A stretch of DNA of 64,000 nt, taken from contig NZ_NIWU01000004.1 of the NCBI RefSeq assembly GCF_002236105.1, forward strand, positions 248,001-312,000, in the 5' to 3' direction. The first letter of the stretch is position 1, and every line of letters begins with the position of its first letter. The notes beneath the pieces are model-generated. The model worked only from the letters and a program-made list of their open reading frames with translations, ran no database searches and was not told the origin of the DNA. The stretch is from Pseudomonas umsongensis (GTDB lineage: Bacteria > Pseudomonadota > Gammaproteobacteria > Pseudomonadales > Pseudomonadaceae). Both the position numbers and the translations under genes were made by a program. This document shows, piece after piece, positions 44,566 to 52,928 of the stretch.

Positions 44566-45626
44566 CAGTCGAAACTCCTGAGGGCCAACCCGCAGGCAAT
44601 CATCAGCGCCGGCGCATCGCTGGCCAGGGCCACGGCATTGACCTTGCTGCCCAACGTCATGTCGCAAAACGGGTTGGCCACCAGCGTTGGCGTTCCCAAT
44701 TGCTGCTCGATCAACCGCTCCAGACCGGGGATTGACGCAGTACCGCCGGCCAGCAGAATCTGGTCGACCGCGCTGTACTGGCCCGAAGCGAAGAAGAACT
44801 GCAATGAGCGCGATACTTGCTGTACCAGCGCTTCGCGAAACGGCTGCAGCACTTCGCCGACATAATCATCCGGCAAGCCGCCTTGTCTCTTCGCCAAGCC
44901 GGCCTGCTCAACGGTCAGGCCATATCGGCGCTGAATTGCCTCGGTGAGCTGACGGCCGCCGAACAATTGCTCTCGGGTATAGATAATCCGCCCCTCAAGC
45001 AGCACGCTCAGGGTGGTCATGGTTGCTCCGACATCGACTACTGCCACCAAGCGCCCTTGAGCGCCTCCCTGCTGGATCTTGAGCAAACCGAACGAACGCT
45101 CCAGGGCATAGGCCTCCACGTCGACCACGCGCGCAGTCAAGCCCGCCAGGGCCAGTGCGGCCTCACGGACCTCGACATTTTCCTTGCGACAGGCGGCAAG
45201 TAACACGTTGACCCGCTCAGGATTGCGCGTGGAAGCGCCCTGGACTTCGAAATCGATGGCGACATCGTCCAGCGGATAAGGGATGTACTGGTCGGCCTCG
45301 ATCTTCAACTGGTCTTCCATCTCGTCATCGGTAAGGCCGGCATCCATTTCAATGGTCTTGGTGATCACTGCAGAACCGGCCACGGCCACCGCTACGTACT
45401 TGAGGTCGGTCCTGGCCTTGACCAGCACGCGCGCCAGCGCCTGGCCCACCCCATCGAGCTCGGCGATATTTTTCTCGATGACCGCCTTGGCGGGCAACGG
45501 CTCGACTGCGTAGGCTTCGACCCGATAGCCATTGCCCTGGCGGCTCAGTTCCAGCAACTTCACCGAAGTGGAGCTGATATCGATTCCCAGGAGCGACCTG
45601 GCTTTTTTATTGAAGAGTCTTAGCAC
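44565..45626 (-). CDS. pilM: Type IV pilus actin-like protein M
   Basis: The 353-residue cytoplasmic protein has the actin-like signature LLGIDISSTSVKLLELS and LLAGGTASIPGLERLI for nucleotide binding. It binds the PilN tail and links pilus motors to the trans-envelope complex. The start is set at a GTG (45626) because it gives the usual N-terminus LRLFNKKARSLLG and has AGGGA seven bases upstream; a TTG two codons earlier is also in frame. Confidence 0.95.
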   Translation of the reverse strand: MLRLFNKKARSLLGIDISSTSVKLLELSRQGNGYRVEAYAVEPLPAKAVIEKNIAELDGVGQALARVLVKARTDLKYVAVAVAGSAVITKTIEMDAGLTDDEMEDQLKIEADQYIPYPLDDVAIDFEVQGASTRNPERVNVLLAACRKENVEVREAALALAGLTARVVDVEAYALERSFGLLKIQQGGAQGRLVAVVDVGATMTTLSVLLEGRIIYTREQLFGGRQLTEAIQRRYGLTVEQAGLAKRQGGLPDDYVGEVLQPFREALVQQVSRSLQFFFASGQYSAVDQILLAGGTASIPGLERLIEQQLGTPTLVANPFCDMTLGSKVNAVALASDAPALMIACGLALRSFD

Positions 45627-45735
45627 TACCAATTCCCTATGACTTTCCGTGAGTTACGGACTCCATAACGGGTGTTGCGTTCAATCCACCCGTCTTGACA
45701 GCTAGCGCAAATAACGCCTTGGACGGAAAAATGCT

Positions 45736-45741
45736 TATAAT
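45736..45741 (+). promoter_or_regulatory. Consensus -10 box upstream of ponA
   Basis: A perfect TATAAT lies 100 bases before the ponA start in the 214-base divergent gap between pilM and ponA. No good -35 hexamer is found at 16-18 bases, so this is a tentative sigma-70 promoter. Confidence 0.4.
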
Positions 45742-45840
45742 GCCCAGCGTTTTTTTCCGGTTTTTCTCAAGCGCGGGTCGTTCTCCTTTAGCCTGAACCC
45801 TGATGCCAAATTCATTTTTTGCCCTGGATGTCCAAAAGCC

Positions 45841-48282
45841 TTGATTCGTCTGCTGAAATTTTTCGGTTGGTCCATCGTCGCCGTATTCTGCGGACTGCTT
45901 CTGGGTCTGAGTGGGGCGTTTCTTTACCTTAGTCCTGGATTGCCCTCCGTTGAGGCACTGAGAAGCATCCAGTTGCAGATTCCCCTGCGGGTCTACAGCA
46001 GCGACAACAAGTTGATCGCAGAATTTGGCGAAATGCGCCGTACACCGATCCGTTTCGCCGACATTCCCCCCAACTTCATTAATGCGTTACTAAGTGCTGA
46101 AGACGATAACTTCGCCAATCACTACGGCGTCGATCCCAGCAGCCTGATGCGCGCTGCCACTCAACTGGTCAAAAGTGGCCATATCCAGTCCGGCGGCAGC
46201 ACCATCACCATGCAGGTGGCAAAAAACTTCTTCCTGACCAGCGAACGCAGCTTCTCGCGTAAAACCACCGAAATCCTCTTGGCCCTGCAGATCGAACGGC
46301 AGCTGACCAAGGATGAAATCCTTGAGCTGTACGTCAACAAGATCTATCTGGGCAACCGCGCCTACGGCATCGAGGCAGCGGCGCAGGTGTATTACGGCAA
46401 GTCGATTCGCGACATCAGCCTGGCGCAGATGGCGATGATCGCCGGCTTGCCCAAAGCGCCTTCGCGATTCAACCCGCTGGCCAACCCGGCCCGTAGCAAG
46501 GAGCGTCGCGACTGGATCCTGGGGCGCATGTACAAGCTGGGCAAAATCAGCGAAGCCGACTACACCACTGCCGTCAACGAGCCGCTGAACGCCAGCTATC
46601 ACGTACCGACTCCAGAAGTGAACGCGCCCTACATCGCCGAGATGGCCCGCGCCGAAATGGTTGGCCGCTATGGCAGCGATGCGTACACCGAAGGTTTCCG
46701 CGTCACCACCACGGTGCCGAGCAACCTTCAGGAAATGGCCAACACCGCCCTCCACGAAGGCTTGATGACCTATGACCAGCGTCACGGCTATCGGGGCCCC
46801 GAGTCTCGTCTGCCGGGCAAGACGCGCGAGGCGTGGGCGACCGAACTGACCAAGCAACGCACCATCAGCAGCCTTGAACCAGCCATCGTCACCCAGGTCG
46901 ACAAGAGCGGCCTGCAGGTGCTGACCCGCACCGGCAGCGAACACGTTAGCTGGGACACAATGAAATGGGCTCGCCCATTCCTGAACACCAACAGCATGGG
47001 TCCAAACCCCAAGCAGCCTTCGGATGTGGCCCAGGTCGGCGATCTGATTCGCGTGCAACGCCAGGCGGACAATTCGCTGAAATTCAGCCAGATCCCGCAG
47101 GCTCAGGGCGCATTGGTCTCCCTTGATCCGCAAAACGGCGCCATCCGCGCGCTGGTCGGCGGTTTCGCCTTTGAGCAAAGTAACTACAACCGCGCCCTTC
47201 AAGCCAAGCGCCAGCCGGGTTCGAGCTTCAAGCCTTTCGTCTACAGTGCCGCACTGGATAACGGCTACACCGCGTCCAGCCTGGTGAACGACGCACCGAT
47301 CGTGTTTGTCGACGAATACCTGGACAAAGTCTGGCGCCCGAAAAACGACACCAATACCTTCCTCGGCCCGATCCGCCTGCGTGAAGCGCTCTACAAGTCA
47401 CGTAACCTGGTTTCGATTCGCCTGTTGCAAGCGATGGGCGTTGGCAAGACCATCGACTACATCTCCCGCTTTGGCTTTAACAAGCAGGATCTGCCACCCA
47501 ACCTTTCCCTGGCCCTGGGTACCGCAACCCTGACACCAATGGAAATTGCCACGGGCTGGAGTACCTTTGCCAACGGTGGCTACAAGATCACCCCGTACAT
47601 CATCGAAAAGATCGAAAGCCGCAATGGCGATACACTGTTCGTTGCGAACCCACCCAGCGTGCCAAAAGGCGCTGTCGCGACCGACGGTATCGCCGCACCC
47701 GCCGCCGAAGCCTTTACGGTCAATGCAACACCTGGCCAGGCACCGGGCGAGCAACCAGCACCACAAACACCTGCCGTGGCTGAACGCATTGTCGATGGAC
47801 GAACCACCTACATCCTCAACAGCATGCTGGAGGACGTGATCAAGCTCGGTACCGGTCGTCGCGCGCTGGCCCTGGGCCGCAGCGACATTGCCGGCAAGAC
47901 CGGCACCACCAACGAGTCCAAGGACGCCTGGTTCTCCGGCTACAACGCCGATTACGTCACCACCGTCTGGACAGGCTTCGACCAGCCCGAAAGCCTGGGT
48001 CGCAAGGAGTTTGGTGGCACCGTCGCCCTACCCATCTGGATGAACTTCATGGGTGCCGCGCTCAAAGACCTGCCGCCTCACACCCAGCCAGAGCCGGAAG
48101 GCATCCTGAGCCTGCGGGTAGATCCAATCAGCGGCCGTGCAGCCACTCCAGGCACGCCTGGGGCCTACTTCGAGCTGTTCAAGGTCGAAGATACGCCGCC
48201 GACGGGCAATGAGCTGGGCAACGGCAACGCTCCAGGCAGCCCGCTACCGGCGGATGAGGGCGCGCCGATCGATTTGTTCTGA
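45841..48282 (+). CDS. ponA: Penicillin-binding protein 1A
   Basis: The 813-residue bifunctional enzyme has an N-terminal membrane helix, a GT51 glycosyltransferase domain with the catalytic EDDNFANHYG block and GGSTITMQVAKNFF, an OB-like insert, and a transpeptidase domain with Ser461 in SSFK, SRN and GKTGTTNES. It polymerises and crosslinks peptidoglycan. The start is a TTG at 45841, giving the usual N-terminus IRLLKFFGW; no ATG fits. It is divergent from pilM, as in other pseudomonads. Confidence 0.96.
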   Translation: MIRLLKFFGWSIVAVFCGLLLGLSGAFLYLSPGLPSVEALRSIQLQIPLRVYSSDNKLIAEFGEMRRTPIRFADIPPNFINALLSAEDDNFANHYGVDPSSLMRAATQLVKSGHIQSGGSTITMQVAKNFFLTSERSFSRKTTEILLALQIERQLTKDEILELYVNKIYLGNRAYGIEAAAQVYYGKSIRDISLAQMAMIAGLPKAPSRFNPLANPARSKERRDWILGRMYKLGKISEADYTTAVNEPLNASYHVPTPEVNAPYIAEMARAEMVGRYGSDAYTEGFRVTTTVPSNLQEMANTALHEGLMTYDQRHGYRGPESRLPGKTREAWATELTKQRTISSLEPAIVTQVDKSGLQVLTRTGSEHVSWDTMKWARPFLNTNSMGPNPKQPSDVAQVGDLIRVQRQADNSLKFSQIPQAQGALVSLDPQNGAIRALVGGFAFEQSNYNRALQAKRQPGSSFKPFVYSAALDNGYTASSLVNDAPIVFVDEYLDKVWRPKNDTNTFLGPIRLREALYKSRNLVSIRLLQAMGVGKTIDYISRFGFNKQDLPPNLSLALGTATLTPMEIATGWSTFANGGYKITPYIIEKIESRNGDTLFVANPPSVPKGAVATDGIAAPAAEAFTVNATPGQAPGEQPAPQTPAVAERIVDGRTTYILNSMLEDVIKLGTGRRALALGRSDIAGKTGTTNESKDAWFSGYNADYVTTVWTGFDQPESLGRKEFGGTVALPIWMNFMGAALKDLPPHTQPEPEGILSLRVDPISGRAATPGTPGAYFELFKVEDTPPTGNELGNGNAPGSPLPADEGAPIDLF

Positions 48283-48300
48283 TCGCAAGCCACATCAAAG

Positions 48301-48335
48301 AGCCCTGCCCTCGTGAGAAGTGCAGGGCTTTTTAT
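48301..48335 (+). terminator. ponA terminator
   Basis: AGCCCTGC and GCAGGGCT form an 8-base stem with a 13-base loop, followed by a run of five T. It lies 19 bases after the ponA stop. Confidence 0.88.
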
Positions 48336-48366
48336 TGCCTGCCAGATTTGCATTTATTTAACTGCC

Positions 48367-48438
48367 GCCTTCGCGGGCAAGCCCGCTCCCACAGGAATCG
48401 CATAAACCCTGCGGGAGCGGGCTTGCCCGCGAAAAGGC
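48367..48438. repeat. REP inverted pair between ponA and maeB
   Basis: The arms CCTTCGCGGGCAAGCCCGCT and AGCGGGCTTGCCCGCGAAAA (GCGGGAGCGGGC variant) are separated by about 20 bases. The pair lies between the two facing terminators of convergent genes. Confidence 0.9.
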
Positions 48439-48466
48439 CTGCACAATCGACGCAAAACTCACGGAT

Positions 48467-48503
48467 GTAAAAAAGCCCCGGCTCAAAACGAGCCGGGGCT
48501 TTC
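48467..48503 (-). terminator. maeB terminator
   Basis: The stem AGCCCCGGCT with AGCCGGGGCT has 10 pairs around a 7-base loop. On the minus strand it ends in six T. It is 21 bases past the maeB stop. Confidence 0.9.
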
Positions 48504-48523
48504 GGTTGAAGCGCTACAACGGC

Positions 48524-49792
48524 TTAGCCGTTGAACACGTCATCCACGCTTTTGAGCGGGTAGTTCTTCGGATACGGCAGGGTCGCCACGCCGGTCTCGA
48601 TCGCAGCCTTGGCCACAGCGTCAGAGATCAGGGTGATCAAGCGAGCATCCATTGGTTTCGGAATGATGTACTCACGACCGAATTCCAGCTTGATGCCACC
48701 GTAGGCATCGCACACTTCCTGAGGCACTGGCAGCTTGGCCAGTTCACGCAAGGCGTTGGCCGCAGCCACTTTCATTTCTTCGTTGATGCGCTTGGCGCGA
48801 ACGTCAAGGGCACCACGGAAGATGAACGGGAAGCCCAGCACGTTGTTGACCTGGTTCGGGTAGTCCGAACGGCCGGTGGCCATGATCACGTCGCTACGGG
48901 TAGCGTGTGCCAGCTCCGGGGAGATTTCCGGATCAGGGTTGGAGCACGCGAACACGATCGGGTTAGGCGCCATGGACAGCAGGCCTTCAGCGCTCAGCAG
49001 GTTCGGGCCGGACAGGCCGACGAACACGTCTGCACCTTGCAGGGCGTCTGCCAGGGTGCGTTTGTCAGTCGCGTGAGCGAAGACGGCCTTGTACTGGTTC
49101 AGGTCGTCACGGCCGGAGTGGATCACACCGGTACGGTCAACCATGTAGATGTTTTCGATGTTGGCACCCATGCTCACCAGCAATTTCATGCAGGAGATGG
49201 CGGCAGCACCGGCACCCAGGCACACGATCTTGGCTTGCGGCAGGGTTTTGCCAGCGATTTCCAGGGCGTTGATCATGCCGGCTGCGGTCACGATCGCGGT
49301 ACCGTGCTGGTCGTCGTGGAATACCGGGATGTCACACTGCTCGATCAGGGCGCGTTCAATTTCAAAGCACTCAGGCGCCTTGATGTCTTCCAGGTTGATG
49401 CCACCGAAAGTGATGGAGATCCGCTTGACGGTGTCGATGAAGGCCTGCGGGCTTTCAGAATCGACTTCGATGTCGAAAACGTCGATGCCGGCGAAGCGCT
49501 TGAACAGCACGCCTTTACCTTCCATCACTGGTTTGGAGGCCAATGGGCCGAGGTTACCCAGGCCCAGAATCGCGGTGCCATCGGAAATGACTGCAACCAG
49601 GTTGCCTTTGCCGGTGTATTTGTAGGCCAGCTCAGGATCGCGGGCGATCTCGCGTACTGGTTCAGCTACGCCGGGGCTGTACGCCAGCGACAGGTCGCGG
49701 GCGGTAGCAGTGGCCTTGGTGAGCTCGACACTCAGCTTCCCTGGACGAGGATTGGCGTGATATTCGAGAGCGGCAGTTTTCAGATCAGACAT
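48524..49792 (-). CDS. maeB: NADP-type malic enzyme, short form
   Basis: The 422-residue protein has the malic enzyme N-terminal domain (AYSPGVAEPVREIA; Lys in GKGNLVAVISDGTAILG; metal ligands in FHDDQHGTAIV) and the Rossmann domain CLGAGAAAISC. It decarboxylates malate to pyruvate and makes NAD(P)H. It lacks the phosphotransacetylase-like C-terminal half found in E. coli MaeB (about 760 residues) and stops right after the catalytic core, the normal form in Pseudomonas. Cofactor preference is inferred. Confidence 0.93.
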   Translation of the reverse strand: MSDLKTAALEYHANPRPGKLSVELTKATATARDLSLAYSPGVAEPVREIARDPELAYKYTGKGNLVAVISDGTAILGLGNLGPLASKPVMEGKGVLFKRFAGIDVFDIEVDSESPQAFIDTVKRISITFGGINLEDIKAPECFEIERALIEQCDIPVFHDDQHGTAIVTAAGMINALEIAGKTLPQAKIVCLGAGAAAISCMKLLVSMGANIENIYMVDRTGVIHSGRDDLNQYKAVFAHATDKRTLADALQGADVFVGLSGPNLLSAEGLLSMAPNPIVFACSNPDPEISPELAHATRSDVIMATGRSDYPNQVNNVLGFPFIFRGALDVRAKRINEEMKVAAANALRELAKLPVPQEVCDAYGGIKLEFGREYIIPKPMDARLITLISDAVAKAAIETGVATLPYPKNYPLKSVDDVFNG

Positions 49793-50005
49793 TTTGGCAT
49801 TCCGCTTTTACTGTTGGACAGACTGGTCAGCGAGGATACGCGCCTGGCAAAATCCCCACAAGACTGACCGGTCACCCCTGTCAAGCGCCCGGCCCTACGA
49901 CTTTGGGCCAAGAGCCGCGGAACACAAGGGATAGACTGTTCACAATCCAAGTAAAAAATGTCTACAATTATTTGAAAATGGCCATTGCAGCCAAATCACA
50001 GACAC

Positions 50006-50034
50006 AAAAAAGGCGTCCCGAGGGACGCCTTTTT
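50006..50034 (-). terminator. rpmE terminator
   Basis: AAAAAGGCGTCCC and GGGACGCCTTTTT form a near-perfect stem with a tiny loop, and there are T-runs on both strands. It lies 45 bases after the rpmE stop, beyond a second hairpin at 50041-50068. Confidence 0.85.
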
Positions 50035-50040
50035 CATCAG

Positions 50041-50068
50041 CATGGGAAAACTGCAGCGTTTTCCCATG
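50041..50068 (-). other. Second hairpin just downstream of rpmE
   Basis: CATGGGAAAAC and GTTTTCCCATG form an 11-base perfect stem around a 6-base loop between the rpmE stop and its terminator. No U-run follows, so it could stabilise the transcript or bind a regulator. Confidence 0.5.
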
Positions 50069-50078
50069 ATGATCGGCC

Positions 50079-50297
50079 TTAGGCCTTTTTCGCACCGAAA
50101 GCACCGAAACGGTCTGCGAAGCGCTGAACGCGGCCGCCAGTGTCCAGAGTCTTCTGCTTACCGGTGTAGAACGGGTGGCATTCGTTGCAAACGTCGATCG
50201 CCAGGGCTTTGCCGAAGGTCGAACGAGTTTCGAACTTGTTGCCGCAGCTGCAGGTAACAGCAACTGCTGGGTATTCTGGATGGATATCAGCTTTCAT
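50079..50297 (-). CDS. rpmE: 50S ribosomal protein L31
   Basis: The 72-residue protein is the zinc-binding (C+) type of L31: Cys16 and Cys18 in TCSCGNKF and Cys37 and Cys40 in CNECHPFYTG. It sits at the subunit interface of the ribosome and also stores zinc. Length and the start MKADIHPEY are standard. It is divergent from priA. Confidence 0.98.
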   Translation of the reverse strand: MKADIHPEYPAVAVTCSCGNKFETRSTFGKALAIDVCNECHPFYTGKQKTLDTGGRVQRFADRFGAFGAKKA

Positions 50298-50472
50298 GGT
50301 GTCTTCCTCGGGCTAGCGTGCCGCCACCCAACACTATTGTTGAATACCGCACGTAATTAGGCCGCGGATTCTACCAGACAATGCCAATCACGCAAGCTGT
50401 CCCTCAAACCGGTCGTCTGCTAGGCTCCCGGCCCTGAGTCATCCTTTGTACCGTCTATCGAGATCCCCCCGC

Positions 50473-52692
50473 GTGCCCGACGCCATTTTGCGCCTCGCCC
50501 TGCCTTCGCCCCTGCGCCGCCTGTTTGACTACCGGGCGCCGGCTGGCGTTCTGCGTGCGCAGTTGCACCCCGGTATGCGCTTGCGGGTGCCGTTCGGCCG
50601 GCGGGAGATGATCGGGATTCTGGTGGAGGTCGCCGACACCAGCGAAGTGCCGGCGGAAAAACTCAAACCCGCCCTCGCACTGCTTGACGCAACTTCGCCC
50701 TTGCCGCCCGCGCTGTTCAAGCTTTGCCTGTGGACCTCGCAGTATTACCAGCATAGCCTCGGCGACACCTTGAGCTGGGCACTGCCGGTATTGCTGCGCC
50801 AGGGCGAACTGGCTGAGGCGCGCCAGGAGCGCTTCTGGTCCGCTGCGCCGGGCGCCAGCCTCGATGACCCGCGCATCGCCCGCGCCCCGCGCCAGCGCGA
50901 AGCCCTGGCAACGCTGGCCCAGCACCCCCACGGCGTTGCCCATCAGCTATTGAGCAAGCTGATGCTGAGCAAGGACAGCCTCGACCTGTTGCTGGCCAAG
51001 GAACTGGTCCAGGTCGACATTCGCAGGCACGCCCCCGGAGCCCGGCATGATCACTGGCTGGCCCAACCGGAGCTGCCGCTCAACCCGGAGCAACGCGCCG
51101 CCTATGAAGCGATTCGCTCAGGGTTCGACAGTTATCATGCGTTTCTGTTGGCCGGTGTCACCGGCAGCGGCAAGACCGAAGTCTATCTGCAGCTGATTCG
51201 CGAAACCCTGGAGGCCGGCAAGCAAGCACTGGTACTGATCCCGGAAATCAACCTCGGCCCGCAGACCCTGGCGCGCTTCGAGCAACGTTTCAACGCGCGT
51301 ATCGCGCTGATTCACTCGGCGGTCAATGATCGCGAACGTCTCGAGGCCTGGCTCGCCGCCCGCGATGGTGAAGCCGACATCATTATCGGCACCCGCTCGG
51401 CGCTGTTCACGCCGATGAAAAACCCGGGGCTGATCATCATCGACGAAGAACACGATGGTTCCTATAAACAGCAGGAAGGCTTGCGCTATCACGCCCGCGA
51501 CCTGGCGCTGGTCAGGGCACGCCAGGAAAACATTCCGATTGTCCTGGGCTCTGCCACGCCCTCACTGGAAAGCCTGCACAACGCCTACACCGGCCGGTAT
51601 GGCCTGCTGCGGCTGAACGAGCGTGCCGGCGGCGCCAAACAACCGCGCTTCCTACGCCTGGACGTGAAAAGCCGTCCACTGGACAGCGGCATTTCCGGGC
51701 CCATGCAACAAGCCATCGGCCAGACCCTCGCTGCCGGCCAGCAGGTGCTGGTGTTCCTCAACCGCCGCGGCTTTGCCCCAACCCTGCTGTGTCATGACTG
51801 CGGCTGGATGTCCGAGTGCCAACGCTGCGATGCGCGCATGACGGTGCACCAGCGCTACGGCGAACTGCGTTGCCATCATTGCGGCTACGTCGAACGCGTA
51901 CCGCGCCAGTGCCCCAAGTGCAACAAGGTCGACCTGCGCCCCGTGGGGGCCGGCACCGAACGGGCCGAGGAACGCCTGGGAATCCTGTTCCCGGACTATC
52001 CGGTCTTGCGGGTCGACCGCGACAGCACGTCGCGCAAGGACGCGATGAACCAGTTGTTCGCCACCATCCACAAAGGGCAGCCGTGCATCCTGGTCGGCAC
52101 GCAGATGCTTGCCAAGGGCCACCACTTCCCACGGGTCACCCTGGTGTCGATCCTGGATGCGGATGGCGGGCTGTTCTCCGGCGACTTCCGCGCCAGTGAG
52201 CGCATGGCGCAACTGATTGTCCAGGTCGCCGGTCGAGCAGGCCGGGCGGAAGAGCCGGGCAAGGTGATCATCCAGACACACCTGGCCGACCACCCGCTGC
52301 TGGTGCAGTTGACCGAACAGGGTTACTTCGCCTTTGCCGAGCAGGCCTTGAGTGAACGTCGCGCAGCCGGCTTGCCGCCGTTTGCGCATTTGGCATTGCT
52401 GCGCGCCGAGGCCCACAAGCCCGGACAGGCCGAAGGGTTCCTCGATGAGGCCTGCAGCGAGGCCGAGCGCTTGCTCGCCGAACAGAATCTGAGCGCAATC
52501 GAACTGCTCGGGCCGGTACCTGCACCGATGGAGCGACGCGCCGGGCGTTATCGTGCCCAGTTGTTGTTACAGGCTACGGCCCGGGCACCGCTGCACCGGT
52601 TGCTTGCCAGCTGGCTGTTGGTGCTGGAGCAGATGCCAAGCGGGCGGGCGGTGCGCTGGTCGCTGGATGTCGATCCCGTCGATTTGTATTGA
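50473..52692 (+). CDS. priA: Primosomal helicase PriA
   Basis: The 739-residue protein has an N-terminal 3'-DNA-binding domain, Walker A GVTGSGKTEVYL, the DEEH box IIDEEHDGSYKQQ, eight zinc cysteines (CHDCGWMSECQRCDAR and CHHCGYVERVPRQCPKC) and a C-terminal helicase half with GTQMLAKGHHFP. It restarts stalled replication forks. The GTG at 50473 gives the usual N-terminus PDAILRLALPSPL; an in-frame TTG nine codons earlier is less likely. Confidence 0.96.
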   Translation: MPDAILRLALPSPLRRLFDYRAPAGVLRAQLHPGMRLRVPFGRREMIGILVEVADTSEVPAEKLKPALALLDATSPLPPALFKLCLWTSQYYQHSLGDTLSWALPVLLRQGELAEARQERFWSAAPGASLDDPRIARAPRQREALATLAQHPHGVAHQLLSKLMLSKDSLDLLLAKELVQVDIRRHAPGARHDHWLAQPELPLNPEQRAAYEAIRSGFDSYHAFLLAGVTGSGKTEVYLQLIRETLEAGKQALVLIPEINLGPQTLARFEQRFNARIALIHSAVNDRERLEAWLAARDGEADIIIGTRSALFTPMKNPGLIIIDEEHDGSYKQQEGLRYHARDLALVRARQENIPIVLGSATPSLESLHNAYTGRYGLLRLNERAGGAKQPRFLRLDVKSRPLDSGISGPMQQAIGQTLAAGQQVLVFLNRRGFAPTLLCHDCGWMSECQRCDARMTVHQRYGELRCHHCGYVERVPRQCPKCNKVDLRPVGAGTERAEERLGILFPDYPVLRVDRDSTSRKDAMNQLFATIHKGQPCILVGTQMLAKGHHFPRVTLVSILDADGGLFSGDFRASERMAQLIVQVAGRAGRAEEPGKVIIQTHLADHPLLVQLTEQGYFAFAEQALSERRAAGLPPFAHLALLRAEAHKPGQAEGFLDEACSEAERLLAEQNLSAIELLGPVPAPMERRAGRYRAQLLLQATARAPLHRLLASWLLVLEQMPSGRAVRWSLDVDPVDLY

Positions 52693-52701
52693 TCGCAAGT
52701 C

Positions 52702-52800
52702 GCCTTCGCGAGCAGGCTCGCTCCCACAGGGGTTAAGGTGAATGCAGAGTTTATGCACACCCTTGATCTACTGTGGGAGCGAGCCTGCTCGCGAAGGGGC
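52702..52800. repeat. REP inverted pair between priA and argS
   Basis: The arms CCTTCGCGAGCAGGCTCGCT and AGCGAGCCTGCTCGCGAAGG are separated by about 38 bases. It is the same variant as the pair upstream of gltD and would lie in the argS leader or in the priA 3' end. Confidence 0.9.
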
Positions 52801-52928
52801 CCGATTTGTCACCGCATATCCATAACCTGCCAGCTATGGTTGGCAAGGTCGCCTCGGCAACGGATAATGCCCAGTTTTTCCACCAGCGCATTGATGCGCC
52901 GCCGCGCCTGCGGTCGAAAGAGAAGACC

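Noticed and set aside
45695..45741. TTGACA with TATAAT as a ponA promoter
   Set aside because: The two boxes are 35 bases apart, far beyond 16-18 bases. Only the -10 box is kept as tentative.
52773..52928. N-terminal extension of argS
   Set aside because: The extra codons run through the REP element and have no similarity to the ArgRS fold.
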